This document shows positions 1 to 6,684 of a stretch of DNA of 8,206 nucleotides, piece by piece. The first letter of the stretch is position 1, and each line of letters opens with the position of its first letter. The notes under the pieces are model-generated. The model saw nothing but the letters and a program-made list of their open reading frames with translations, was not told the DNA's origin and ran no database searches. Source of the stretch: JAZMZS01 sp045580775 (lineage in GTDB: Bacteria; Bacillota; Clostridia; Oscillospirales; CAG-272). The stretch is from assembly GCA_045580775.1 (NCBI GenBank), contig JAZNOK010000038.1, forward strand, positions 1 to 8,206, read 5' to 3'. Both the position numbers and the translations under genes were made by a program.

Positions 1-843
1 GGATATATGCAGAGATACACCGATATCAAGACCGTAGGACTGTGCCATAGTGTTCAGGTAGTGGCAAAGAGATGTATGGAGCATCTCGGAATGGATTACT
101 CAAGATACGGGCATTCTCTGGTCGCCGGTATCAATCACATGGCGTGGTTGCTTGAGATCTACGATAAGGAGGGAAATGATCTTTATCCTGAGATCCGAGA
201 ACGTGCAAAAACCGTGAATAACACAAAACACGGTGATATGGTACGTATGGATTATATAAACAACTTTGGTTATTATGTCACAGAATCGAGTGAGCACAAT
301 GCGGAGTATAATCCTTTCTACATCAAGTCAAAATACCCCGAGCTGATTGAGAAGTTTAATATTCCGCTTGATGAATACCCCCGACGCTGTGTAAAGCAGA
401 TAGAAGGCTGGAAGGCACGCAGAGACAAGATACTGGCAGGTGAGGAACTTGACCACAAGCGTTCGGGAGAGTATGCTTCATATATCATGGAGGCAATGGT
501 AACCAATACTCCGTACAAGATAGGCGGCAATGTTCTTAACTGTGGTCTTATTTCCAATCTGCCCGCGGAAGCATGCGTGGAGGTTCCGTGTCTGGTTGAC
601 GGAAGCGGCATATCCCCCACACGTGTAGGAGCTTTGCCTGCTGTTCTGGCGGCTATGAATATGACTAATATTAATGTCCAGTTGCTCACGATCGAAGCGG
701 CAATAACACAAAAAAAGGAAGCTATCTACCACGCTGCTATGCTTGAGCCGCATACAGCTGCGGAGCTTTCAATAGATGATATCAAGGCGATGTGCGACGA
801 GCTTTACGACGCACATATAAAAGCGGGATATCCTGTGTTCTAA
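1..843 (+). CDS. melA: Alpha-galactosidase, glycoside hydrolase family 4 (5' end outside window)
   Basis: The C-terminal ~280 residues of a GH4 enzyme are visible; the reading frame is open from base 1, so the Met at base 7 is internal. The N-terminal Rossmann fold that binds NAD+ lies upstream. Visible family marks are GLCHSVQ (Cys and His codons at 43-48), GINHMAW (His codon at 136-138), SSEHNAEYNPF and EACVEVPCLVDGSGISPTRVG. In GH4 enzymes this Cys and the second His bind the catalytic Mn2+, and CHSV is the form of the motif associated with alpha-galactosidases. Family members are cytoplasmic and cleave by an NAD-dependent oxidation/elimination mechanism, here probably releasing galactose from imported alpha-galactosides. 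The gene stops 17 bases before the esterase lipoprotein gene and is probably co-transcribed with it. The family is near certain from strong similarity to E. coli MelA as I remember it. The exact sugar is inferred, because GH4 also contains alpha-glucosidases and alpha-glucuronidases. Confidence 0.93.
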   Translation, partial: GYMQRYTDIKTVGLCHSVQVVAKRCMEHLGMDYSRYGHSLVAGINHMAWLLEIYDKEGNDLYPEIRERAKTVNNTKHGDMVRMDYINNFGYYVTESSEHNAEYNPFYIKSKYPELIEKFNIPLDEYPRRCVKQIEGWKARRDKILAGEELDHKRSGEYASYIMEAMVTNTPYKIGGNVLNCGLISNLPAEACVEVPCLVDGSGISPTRVGALPAVLAAMNMTNINVQLLTIEAAITQKKEAIYHAAMLEPHTAAELSIDDIKAMCDELYDAHIKAGYPVF

Positions 844-860
844 AGCACGAAAGGAAAAAA

Positions 861-2705
861 ATGAAACGGATAATAGCTGTTATGTTAACTATGATTGCAC
901 TTGCTGCTTTTAATTCGTGCGGAAGTCAGCAAAACACATCTGACACCGCTTTTGCTACAGATACTGCTACAGATTCCGCTCATGACACGACTCCTCCGGA
1001 AGCTAAAGGCGATGCTGTGTTCTTGGACGGAACAGACGGAAATGATCAAAATGATGCACTCACTCCCGAGCGTGCCGTAAAGACATACGAGAGAGCTTTT
1101 GAGTTGCTGACAAAAGAGAGAAACCGTATAGTTATCACACGCACGGTCAAGAGTACCTCTACTTATTCACTGCCGAAGTACGACGGGCTTGTAGTTTTTA
1201 CATCAGAATACGGCGGAGTGGATTATAATGCACAAAACGGTGCGTTTATATTTATCGGGTATGCGTTTTCGGTTAATTGTGACGTTCTTTTTGAGAATGT
1301 GCATATCCGCTCTTTGGGTGCGAAAGCAAATCTGTGCATGAATTTCAATAATGCAACTATCGGTGACGGAGTTGAGGTTATCAACACGGCATCCAGATCT
1401 GTCAACATCGTGGCAGGCTACAACGTAACCGATAAAGCTCTTAATGCCGCAGGACACATGACAGCAAAGGGCGTCAGCTACAAGGGGGACTGCACCATTA
1501 CTGTAAACTCAGGTGCGTGGAATGCGATTATAGGCGGTAATTACAGGGCGGGGTATAACTCACCTGTCGGTACGTTTGACGGCAATATGACTGTGAATAT
1601 CGGAGGAACCGCTTCTGTCAGCTCCGGTGCGAGGGCGGATGATATAGAAGGACTCGGAGTTGCGGCGGCAGGGCATAATATTTCAAAAGGAAAGGTAACT
1701 CTCAATATCAGCGGAGGAACCATAAATTGCCCTGTATACGGTATAGGCAAGGTCGGAAGATATTACAACTTTACATCAGATAACGGAAAGAACGGAACGG
1801 ACGGTACGCAGTTCGGACGCGATGTCAGATATGAGGCCGATGTTACTGTGAACATCACAGGAGGAGACTTTACAGGAGCCGGAGCATCTGTCATAAACGC
1901 ACTGCAGGTACCGGGAGATACGGCACTTCACGGAGATTATACTCTCAATGTCAACGGAGGAGATTTTAAAAACGGACTCAGCTTCAGCGGTTTCGGAGTA
2001 TTGGGAAGATCAACCGCGAACGGTGTAAACAAGTCGAGTGCGATCGCCTTTGATGAAATAGATTCCGTTCCCACGCAAGCAAAAGAGCCGCTGAGAATAG
2101 CCTGCTGCGGTGACAGCATCACATTCGGCACCTGTGCCGTTGACGCCTTGAAGGACGGCTACACCTACGCAAAGGAAAACTTCTTCTATCCTACGGTAAT
2201 GCAAAAGCTCTATGAAACGACAGCTGTAGTCGGAAACTTCGGTTACCCCGGCTCTAATGTAAGTACCTACTATAACAAATATCTCAATTCCTGTGTATAT
2301 GCGTCACTTGCAGAGTTTGATCCGGATATCATAGTACTTGCTCTCGGCACGAACAACGCGGCAGGTATGCCCGCGGGCAAGAATGCGTTTGTCACAAACT
2401 ACAGACTGATGCTTGAAGATATGCACAAGCGTTTCCCGAAGGCTAAGATACTTATGACAACGGCACTCTATCGTTGGGACAAGACAGAGAGAACAGAACA
2501 GGTCGATCAGGTCATTATTCCTGTGCAAAAACAACTTGCCGACGAGTATGATTATGTGTATCTCTATGATGCTAACACAGAATACAAGCCCTATGGAACA
2601 GCGACTTATTACAGGGATAAGCTCCATCCGAATAACCTCGGCTATGAAAAACTGGCTGAGGTTATGAAAAAAGGTGTTGACGGGCTTCTTGCTAACGGTC
2701 AGTAG
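861..2705 (+). CDS. Surface lipoprotein with beta-helix-like region and C-terminal SGNH/GDSL hydrolase domain
   Basis: Protein of 614 residues. The start at 861 is chosen because AAGGAAAA (851-858) lies just upstream and a lipoprotein signal peptide follows (MKRIIAV to FNSC). The frame is open further upstream to an ATG at 792, but that would overlap the GH4 gene. A Thr/Ser/Asp-rich linker runs to about residue 50, then FLDGTDGND, a phrase common at the start of right-handed beta-helix proteins. Repeats of the form (V/M/Y)T(V/L)N(I/V)xGG begin near residues 212, 243, 279, 328 and 360. The last ~200 residues form an SGNH hydrolase: GDS with Ser419, Gly461 in NFGYPG, GTN with Asn498, and DKLHPN with Asp586 and His589. 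All catalytic blocks are therefore intact. SGNH enzymes of this kind often remove acetyl or other acyl groups from polysaccharides; the substrate here is inferred, not seen. It would act on the outer face of the membrane and shares an operon with the GH4 enzyme. Confidence 0.88.
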   Translation: MKRIIAVMLTMIALAAFNSCGSQQNTSDTAFATDTATDSAHDTTPPEAKGDAVFLDGTDGNDQNDALTPERAVKTYERAFELLTKERNRIVITRTVKSTSTYSLPKYDGLVVFTSEYGGVDYNAQNGAFIFIGYAFSVNCDVLFENVHIRSLGAKANLCMNFNNATIGDGVEVINTASRSVNIVAGYNVTDKALNAAGHMTAKGVSYKGDCTITVNSGAWNAIIGGNYRAGYNSPVGTFDGNMTVNIGGTASVSSGARADDIEGLGVAAAGHNISKGKVTLNISGGTINCPVYGIGKVGRYYNFTSDNGKNGTDGTQFGRDVRYEADVTVNITGGDFTGAGASVINALQVPGDTALHGDYTLNVNGGDFKNGLSFSGFGVLGRSTANGVNKSSAIAFDEIDSVPTQAKEPLRIACCGDSITFGTCAVDALKDGYTYAKENFFYPTVMQKLYETTAVVGNFGYPGSNVSTYYNKYLNSCVYASLAEFDPDIIVLALGTNNAAGMPAGKNAFVTNYRLMLEDMHKRFPKAKILMTTALYRWDKTERTEQVDQVIIPVQKQLADEYDYVYLYDANTEYKPYGTATYYRDKLHPNNLGYEKLAEVMKKGVDGLLANGQ

Positions 2706-2719
2706 AAAATATAACAATC

Positions 2720-2761
2720 AAAAAGCAACAGACCCGCCGTGCGGCGGGTCTGTTGCTTTTT
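2720..2761. terminator. Bidirectional intrinsic terminator between convergent genes
   Basis: A perfect 20-bp inverted repeat (arms 2720-2739 and 2742-2761) has a GACCCGCCG/CGGCGGGTC core and A-tract/T-tract ends. Read on either strand it gives a GC-rich hairpin followed by a run of U. It lies 15 bases after the esterase stop codon and 28 bases beyond the stop codon of the convergent lipoprotein gene, so one element ends both transcripts. Confidence 0.93.
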
Positions 2762-2788
2762 ATGGGGATAATCTATGAAAGGAGAAGG

Positions 2789-4492
2789 TTAATTTGCTTT
2801 CTCAAGCTGAGAAAGGGGGGCACGGCGGAGAAGTATTTGATTGCCGCCGTCATTTGTTGCACAGTATACATACAGATATGTGTCATCTACGTACATGCCG
2901 CCGTAGGTAGCGTAGCTTCCTACAGGGATGTTGAGTACGTTGAATGATCCTTCAAAATCCGACTCGCCCTTGAGATCAAACACGCTGATGCCGGGCTTTG
3001 ATACGGATATCTTGAAGATACAGTCAGTATCACCTGTGTTGCTTGTGTTGATGCTCTTCTGGTCATCGTTTGTCATGTATGATACAACGATCTGGCCGTT
3101 AGGAAGCTGTACTACGTACGGTGCACCTGATTTGCTCTTTGCTTTCTTAGGAATGTATACGTCGCACTGGTTGACCCAATGCTTTCCGTCTACAGAGGTG
3201 AGCAGCTTTGCGGTAAGTGTGTTTGCGTAGGTGCCCTTCTGGTTCTGGGTGGACTCTACTGCCATGACGTAGCCGCCTTCTTTGACCTGTTGCCATACAG
3301 GCATTCCGTTCTTAATAGCACCGGGTGTTTCATCGGAGGTGTACTCAGCTCTTACCCACTCGTTGTTTCTGTATACGAATATATCTGTTGAGTTGATTAT
3401 GTGATCATAGTTATATACGCTCTTGCCTATTGCGAAGAAGCAGGCAAGCTCGCCGTTGAGCATTCCGAGGTGAGGCTCCCAAAGACCGCAGGAAGCGTAC
3501 CACTTCTGTATGTTTTCCTCATACAGATCCCATACGATCGAATGACGCTGGAAGGTCTTGCCGTTATCCGAGCTGGATATCAATCTGATAGAGGAGTGGT
3601 ACTTTCCTGTTTTCTTGATGCTGTCGTCTCCGTCGCTTCTGTTAACGGCCTCGTTTGCTCTGTAAGCTATAAGTATGGTTCCGTCAGCCAGCTGATAGGG
3701 AACTGCATTTGCGAGCAACAGCTTTTTGCCGTCGCGGTCATCTTGATCCTCGCCGTGTGTTGCCTGAACCTTGTCTGACCAGGTGAGTCCGTCATCTGAG
3801 CTGTATAAAGCAACTATCTCGTTGCCCTGACCGTATACCATCATAAGTCTGCCGTCCTGCAGCTTTGTCATTCTGGTATAGGGAACACCCGAGGTCTCGG
3901 CTACCTTGATTATCTGCTCTTCAAATTCAATACCGCCGAAGTTGGTCTGAATCTTATCTTCCTCAGGCGGCGTATAGGTTTTGACTGTCTGCTCGAGCTT
4001 CATCAACTTGTCTACTCCTTTTTCGGAGGATATGTAGTCAGTCATGAACAGCTCTACAGCCTGTCCGGTAATATCGCTTGTCTTGGCTGCGATAACAACG
4101 ATTGTAGAACCTTCTGCCTCGATTATCTTAACACCGTATTCGCTTTCGCCGAGACTGTCAATGAAGCTTGTGCTTTCGGTCTTGCCGGTGTTTCCGATGT
4201 AGATGGCATAGTTGTATTCACCTGTTGCTTCACTTGCTTTTATTGATTGAGGCGTCTTTCCGCAAGCATCACGGACTGCGTTACGAACTCTGTTGAGAGC
4301 GTTTGACGCACTGTCCTCGTAAATGATCTTAAAGTCTCCCGAGAGAGCGGGGCCTTTCGGTACAGCGACAGAGGTGTCGTCGCCGGATATATCGCCGCTC
4401 TGTGCTGCAGTATCCTTGCAAGCGGCAAAAGTCAGTATCAGCATGACAGCCGCAAGTGCAAAGACAGCGATTTTCTTTGCGTACTTAATCAT
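2789..4492 (-). CDS. Surface lipoprotein, sialidase-like Asp-box (BNR) beta-propeller hydrolase, paralogue 1
   Basis: Protein of 567 residues. The start is fixed by GGAGG at 4501-4505, eight bases upstream of the ATG. The signal peptide ends in TFAAC, giving a lipid-modified Cys25. Residues ~53-155 form a small alpha/beta domain (DFKIIYEDSAS, YAIYIGNTG, YGVKIIEAEG, IVVIAAKT) shared with the neighbouring paralogue. From ~185 a sialidase-fold propeller follows, with Asp boxes near residues 231-238 (SSDDGLTW), 306-314 (SSSDNGKTF) and 432-439 (TSVDGKHW). GLWEPH with Glu339 and GGYVMAVE with Glu413 are placed like the two catalytic Glu of GH93 exo-arabinanases, which I recall being ~72 residues apart; here they are 74 apart. 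An Arg (YTRM, Arg207) resembles the first Arg of sialidases. The exact activity is open: GH93-like, GH33-like or a new relative. It is a single-gene unit with its own promoter, a structured leader and the shared terminator. Confidence 0.85.
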   Translation of the reverse strand: MIKYAKKIAVFALAAVMLILTFAACKDTAAQSGDISGDDTSVAVPKGPALSGDFKIIYEDSASNALNRVRNAVRDACGKTPQSIKASEATGEYNYAIYIGNTGKTESTSFIDSLGESEYGVKIIEAEGSTIVVIAAKTSDITGQAVELFMTDYISSEKGVDKLMKLEQTVKTYTPPEEDKIQTNFGGIEFEEQIIKVAETSGVPYTRMTKLQDGRLMMVYGQGNEIVALYSSDDGLTWSDKVQATHGEDQDDRDGKKLLLANAVPYQLADGTILIAYRANEAVNRSDGDDSIKKTGKYHSSIRLISSSDNGKTFQRHSIVWDLYEENIQKWYASCGLWEPHLGMLNGELACFFAIGKSVYNYDHIINSTDIFVYRNNEWVRAEYTSDETPGAIKNGMPVWQQVKEGGYVMAVESTQNQKGTYANTLTAKLLTSVDGKHWVNQCDVYIPKKAKSKSGAPYVVQLPNGQIVVSYMTNDDQKSINTSNTGDTDCIFKISVSKPGISVFDLKGESDFEGSFNVLNIPVGSYATYGGMYVDDTYLYVYCATNDGGNQILLRRAPLSQLEKAN

Positions 4493-4527
4493 TTCGTATT
4501 CCTCCGTATGGTGATGATTATTGTGAG

Positions 4528-4563
4528 TACAGTCGGTAAAGCTACTACAGCATCCCGACTGTA
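4528..4563 (-). promoter_or_regulatory. 5' leader hairpin of the first propeller lipoprotein gene
   Basis: The perfect 9-bp inverted repeat TACAGTCGG/CCGACTGTA (4528-4536 and 4555-4563) encloses an 18-base loop. If transcription starts near 4572, as the predicted promoter implies, the hairpin begins about nine bases into the mRNA. It ends 22 bases short of the GGAGG site and leaves that site free. It could protect the 5' end of the mRNA, bind a protein or act as a small regulatory structure; there is no U-tract to make it a terminator. Confidence 0.55.
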
Positions 4564-4578
4564 ATATCCTTATTTATA

Positions 4579-4607
4579 ATGATAAAACAAATTGACCGTC
4601 TAGTCAA
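4579..4607 (-). promoter_or_regulatory. Sigma-A-type promoter of the first propeller lipoprotein gene
   Basis: Read on the minus strand, TTGACT (4607-4602) and TATCAT (4584-4579) are separated by exactly 17 bases, with AT-rich DNA upstream. The predicted start is near 4572, giving a leader of about 79 bases. The -35 box lies inside an inverted repeat. Confidence 0.6.
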
Positions 4608-4608
4608 T
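4591..4608. promoter_or_regulatory. Putative operator: inverted repeat over the -35 box
   Basis: The perfect repeat ATTGAC-N6-GTCAAT (18 bases in all) covers the -35 box at 4602-4607 and part of the spacer of the predicted promoter. A repressor dimer bound here would block RNA polymerase. The size and layout suit a TetR- or similar helix-turn-helix family regulator, but no regulator gene is in the window. Confidence 0.45.
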
Positions 4609-4694
4609 ATATAATTATTGCAATAAAATGATAATTCTGTTGATATGTTGATTTTTGTTTGTTCAGATAATTGAAATCAGACGTGCATTATGAT

Positions 4695-4714
4695 CTGTTA
4701 TTGACAAATAACAG
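4695..4714. promoter_or_regulatory. Dyad CTGTTATT-N4-AATAACAG of unknown role
   Basis: A perfect 8-bp inverted repeat with a 4-base centre lies about 90 bases upstream of the predicted -35 box of the first lipoprotein gene and about 30 bases beyond the terminator of the second. It is AT-rich with no clear U-tract, so it is more likely a protein-binding site than a terminator. The short word ATGATCTG starts at 4690 and again at 4716, on either side of the dyad centre. Confidence 0.35.
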
Positions 4715-4742
4715 CATGATCTGCTGTGTTTTTCGCTCTACC

Positions 4743-4783
4743 AAAAAAGAACCGCATTTCCTGATGTCGGAGAAGCGGTTCTT
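4743..4783 (-). terminator. Intrinsic terminator of the second propeller lipoprotein gene
   Basis: On the minus strand, 11 bases after the stop codon, the 9-bp stem AAGAACCGC/GCGGTTCTT (arms 4747-4755 and 4775-4783) closes over a 19-base loop that can pair further in part. A run of six T (4748-4743) partly inside and just beyond the stem completes the intrinsic terminator. Confidence 0.8.
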
Positions 4784-4793
4784 CTTGCTGCCA

Positions 4794-6452
4794 TTATTTA
4801 ATTATACCTATTCTGAGTTGGATGCCCTTAGAGGATCTGCCGGTAGCTGATGTGCATACACCAAGATCAGCCGAGCAATATAGCTTGCCTTTGTGCACGT
4901 GCATCGCAGGCCAGATAGCATACGAGTTTTCAGCATCTGTTTCGATGGGGTTGAAGAATATCCGCTCGAAGTCTGCCTGCTTTATATCGTCTTTGTCGGC
5001 GTGGGTCACAGGATTTTTGGATACAATAACGTTCATTACGCTGTTGTTGACTTTGTTGCTTGCTATCGTTGTTCCGCTGCCTTCGGTAGCTTGGAAGGAT
5101 ACTGCTACTCTTCCGTCAGGCAGAGTAACGATATAGGGTGCTCCTGCGTAGTGATCATTTGCGTTTGGAACCCAGATATTCTTCGGGTCTGACCACACGA
5201 TTCCGTCCTCGGAGAAGAGAATTTGAATAATAAAGGGATATTTTCCTTTCATAGAGGAGGATTCGATGACCATAGCGTAAGTTCCGTCTGACAGTTCGCA
5301 GACAACAGGCATTCCGTCACGGGAGTTATGTTTTTCTCCGTTGGAGGCGACAATGGGAGCTCCGAAGCCGCCGTTTGCCCGATCATAAATATGCACTATT
5401 ATGTGTTGATAAGACATCCCTTTTACAAACGGATAATTCTTCGCATCTCCTCCGATGCAGTCGGAGGCGTAGTACATAGCGAACTTTCCGTCCTTAATGT
5501 AGAGCATGTGAGGCTCCCAAAAACCGGTAAACTCCTTACCTTCGTGGTTGTTTTCCGCCACTATTGTGTCAGAGGACCAAGTAACGCCGCCGTCTGTGCT
5601 TGTGCAGTAGCGTATAGAGGAGTAGAATGAGCTGTAGTTATCTCCGGCAGTGTGAGCTCGAAAGGCAATCATATATGTACCGTCATTCATGACTGCAATA
5701 TTAGCATTTGCCACACTCATGGGCTGTCCTGTTGGTGTTTTGTCTATCTTTATGACATTGACAGGGGTGCTCCAGCTTTTTCCTTCGTCTGTGCTGGTGG
5801 TAAGGCGAATGTATCCTCCTCCCGAGTACGCACATGCTATTCTTCCGTCCGGAAGGTCACACATTCTTGCATACCCGCCGGACTGAACCGGTATGTTATT
5901 TCCTGTCCACTCTATCGGCTGTGCCGCCAGTATCTCATCTCTTATTTTGTCTTGCTCGTTTACCATGATGGTGTCCTCCGTTTTGAGTAATGATGTGTTG
6001 GTTTTGTCTTTTGGCAGATATTCACTTATGAACAATTCAGCCGCATCCGAGCAATAATCTGTTTTTTTGCCTGCTATGAGTATTTTTGTCCCTTCGATCT
6101 TTACTCCGTATGAGTGAGATTCGAGAGAAGAAAGAAAACTATTGCTCTCGGCACGTCCTGTGTCTCCTATAAGAATCTCGTATTTAGATTCATCTGAGGC
6201 AGCTTCGGCACTAATACACTCCGGAGTTTTTTTCAGGATATTGTACATTTCCTTTCTGATACGTGTGGCTGTTTTGATTACGCTTTTTTCATATACAATT
6301 TTGTATTGTCCCAGATCAGTGCTCAGTGCAGCGGAGTTTTGCGGGGGGTCGGTGATGTCGGTTGCATTTCCTTCGGAACATGAAATGCAAAACAGCATTA
6401 CAGAACACAGCAAAAGTGCTATCACACCCGGTGTTTTGTTGCTTTTGAACAT
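4794..6452 (-). CDS. Surface lipoprotein, sialidase-like Asp-box (BNR) beta-propeller hydrolase, paralogue 2
   Basis: Protein of 552 residues. The start at 6452 is chosen because AAGGAG (6465-6460) lies seven bases upstream; an in-frame ATG at 6497 has no comparable site, lies upstream of the predicted start of transcription, and would bury the signal peptide. The signal peptide leads to a lipobox-like CISC with Cys25. Residues ~49-146 repeat the alpha/beta domain of the neighbour (YKIVYEKS, YEILIGDTG, YGVKIEGTKILIAGKK). The propeller has Asp boxes at about 220-227 (STDEGKSW), 285-292 (STDGGVTW) and 414-420 (SEDGIVW). FWEPH with Glu313 and TYAMVIE with Glu397 match the paralogue's candidate catalytic Glu, here 84 residues apart because of an insert rich in Gly, Lys and Tyr. 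YARM (Arg196) parallels Arg207 of the neighbour. The same domain plan and near-equal length point to an old tandem duplication. It probably releases a terminal sugar from a surface-bound glycan; the substrate is unknown. Confidence 0.85.
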   Translation of the reverse strand: MFKSNKTPGVIALLLCSVMLFCISCSEGNATDITDPPQNSAALSTDLGQYKIVYEKSVIKTATRIRKEMYNILKKTPECISAEAASDESKYEILIGDTGRAESNSFLSSLESHSYGVKIEGTKILIAGKKTDYCSDAAELFISEYLPKDKTNTSLLKTEDTIMVNEQDKIRDEILAAQPIEWTGNNIPVQSGGYARMCDLPDGRIACAYSGGGYIRLTTSTDEGKSWSTPVNVIKIDKTPTGQPMSVANANIAVMNDGTYMIAFRAHTAGDNYSSFYSSIRYCTSTDGGVTWSSDTIVAENNHEGKEFTGFWEPHMLYIKDGKFAMYYASDCIGGDAKNYPFVKGMSYQHIIVHIYDRANGGFGAPIVASNGEKHNSRDGMPVVCELSDGTYAMVIESSSMKGKYPFIIQILFSEDGIVWSDPKNIWVPNANDHYAGAPYIVTLPDGRVAVSFQATEGSGTTIASNKVNNSVMNVIVSKNPVTHADKDDIKQADFERIFFNPIETDAENSYAIWPAMHVHKGKLYCSADLGVCTSATGRSSKGIQLRIGIIK

Positions 6453-6484
6453 GCTTTTTCTCCTTAAAAAGTGGTGTTTACAAT

Positions 6485-6513
6485 ATATTAGCACCAAAAA
6501 TGCGTGATTTCAA
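6485..6513 (-). promoter_or_regulatory. Sigma-A-type promoter of the second propeller lipoprotein gene
   Basis: On the minus strand, TTGAAA (6513-6508) and TAATAT (6490-6485) are separated by exactly 17 bases. Transcription would start near 6478, about 26 bases before the start codon, leaving room for little beyond the ribosome binding site. Confidence 0.7.
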
Positions 6514-6535
6514 GTGAAAAAGGAAAATTCTACCG

Positions 6536-6560
6536 TGTTGATGTTGGTCAACATTACCAA
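6536..6560. promoter_or_regulatory. Overlapping dyads in the divergent intergenic region
   Basis: Three inverted repeats overlap: TGTTGA-N6-TCAACA (6536-6553), ATGTTG-N2-CAACAT (6541-6554) and TTGGT-N7-ACCAA (6544-6560). They lie about 25 bases upstream of the -35 box of the second lipoprotein gene, centred near -70, a position typical of activator sites. They are also about 60 bases upstream of the carD-like promoter. This is a probable protein-binding site; the regulator is unknown. Confidence 0.4.
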
Positions 6561-6619
6561 AACACCCCCGAGTGTATGTTGTGTAATAATAACGAAAATT
6601 AATAAATTTCAAAAAAACT

Positions 6620-6648
6620 GTGAAAAAAACTCAAAAATATGGTAAAAT
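6620..6648 (+). promoter_or_regulatory. Probable promoter of the carD-like gene
   Basis: GTGAAA (6620-6625) and TAAAAT (6643-6648) are 17 bases apart in very AT-rich DNA with A-tracts upstream that could act as UP elements. The -35 box is weak (4 of 6). The sequence GGAGG (6671-6675) follows, nine bases before the start codon. Confidence 0.45.
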
Positions 6649-6684
6649 AATAATGTAGAAAAAATGTTTCGGAGGCTTTAGTGA

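Larger units (their letters stand above)
4493..4793. other. Intergenic region between the two lipoprotein genes
   Basis: About 300 bases without a gene. From right to left (the direction of transcription) it holds the terminator of the second lipoprotein gene, a dyad at 4695-4714, a promoter with an overlapping inverted repeat, a leader hairpin and the ribosome binding site of the first lipoprotein gene. The stretch 4609-4690 is AT-rich, with no other structure that I can support. Confidence 0.8.

Noticed and set aside
318..689. Open frame of 123 codons on the minus strand inside the GH4 gene
   Set aside because: It lies antisense to strongly conserved coding sequence and has no family likeness or start signals.
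792..860. Upstream in-frame extension of the esterase lipoprotein to an ATG at 792
   Set aside because: It overlaps the end of the GH4 gene, has no ribosome binding site, and adds 23 mostly basic residues in front of a good signal peptide that starts at 861 behind AAGGAAAA.
1563..1970. Possible DNA tandem repeat in the esterase lipoprotein gene
   Set aside because: The repeated unit is a protein pattern (xTxNxxGG strands) with uneven spacing of 32 to 49 residues and weak DNA identity, so it is a structural repeat and not a DNA repeat array.
4822..5990. Several plus-strand open frames of about 100 codons inside the second lipoprotein gene
   Set aside because: They are antisense to a gene with clear domains, signal peptide, promoter and terminator; their length reflects codon composition of the real strand.
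6453..6497. Upstream in-frame extension of the second propeller lipoprotein to an ATG at 6497
   Set aside because: It would displace the signal peptide, lies upstream of the predicted transcription start near 6478, and lacks a ribosome binding site, while AAGGAG is well placed for the ATG at 6452.
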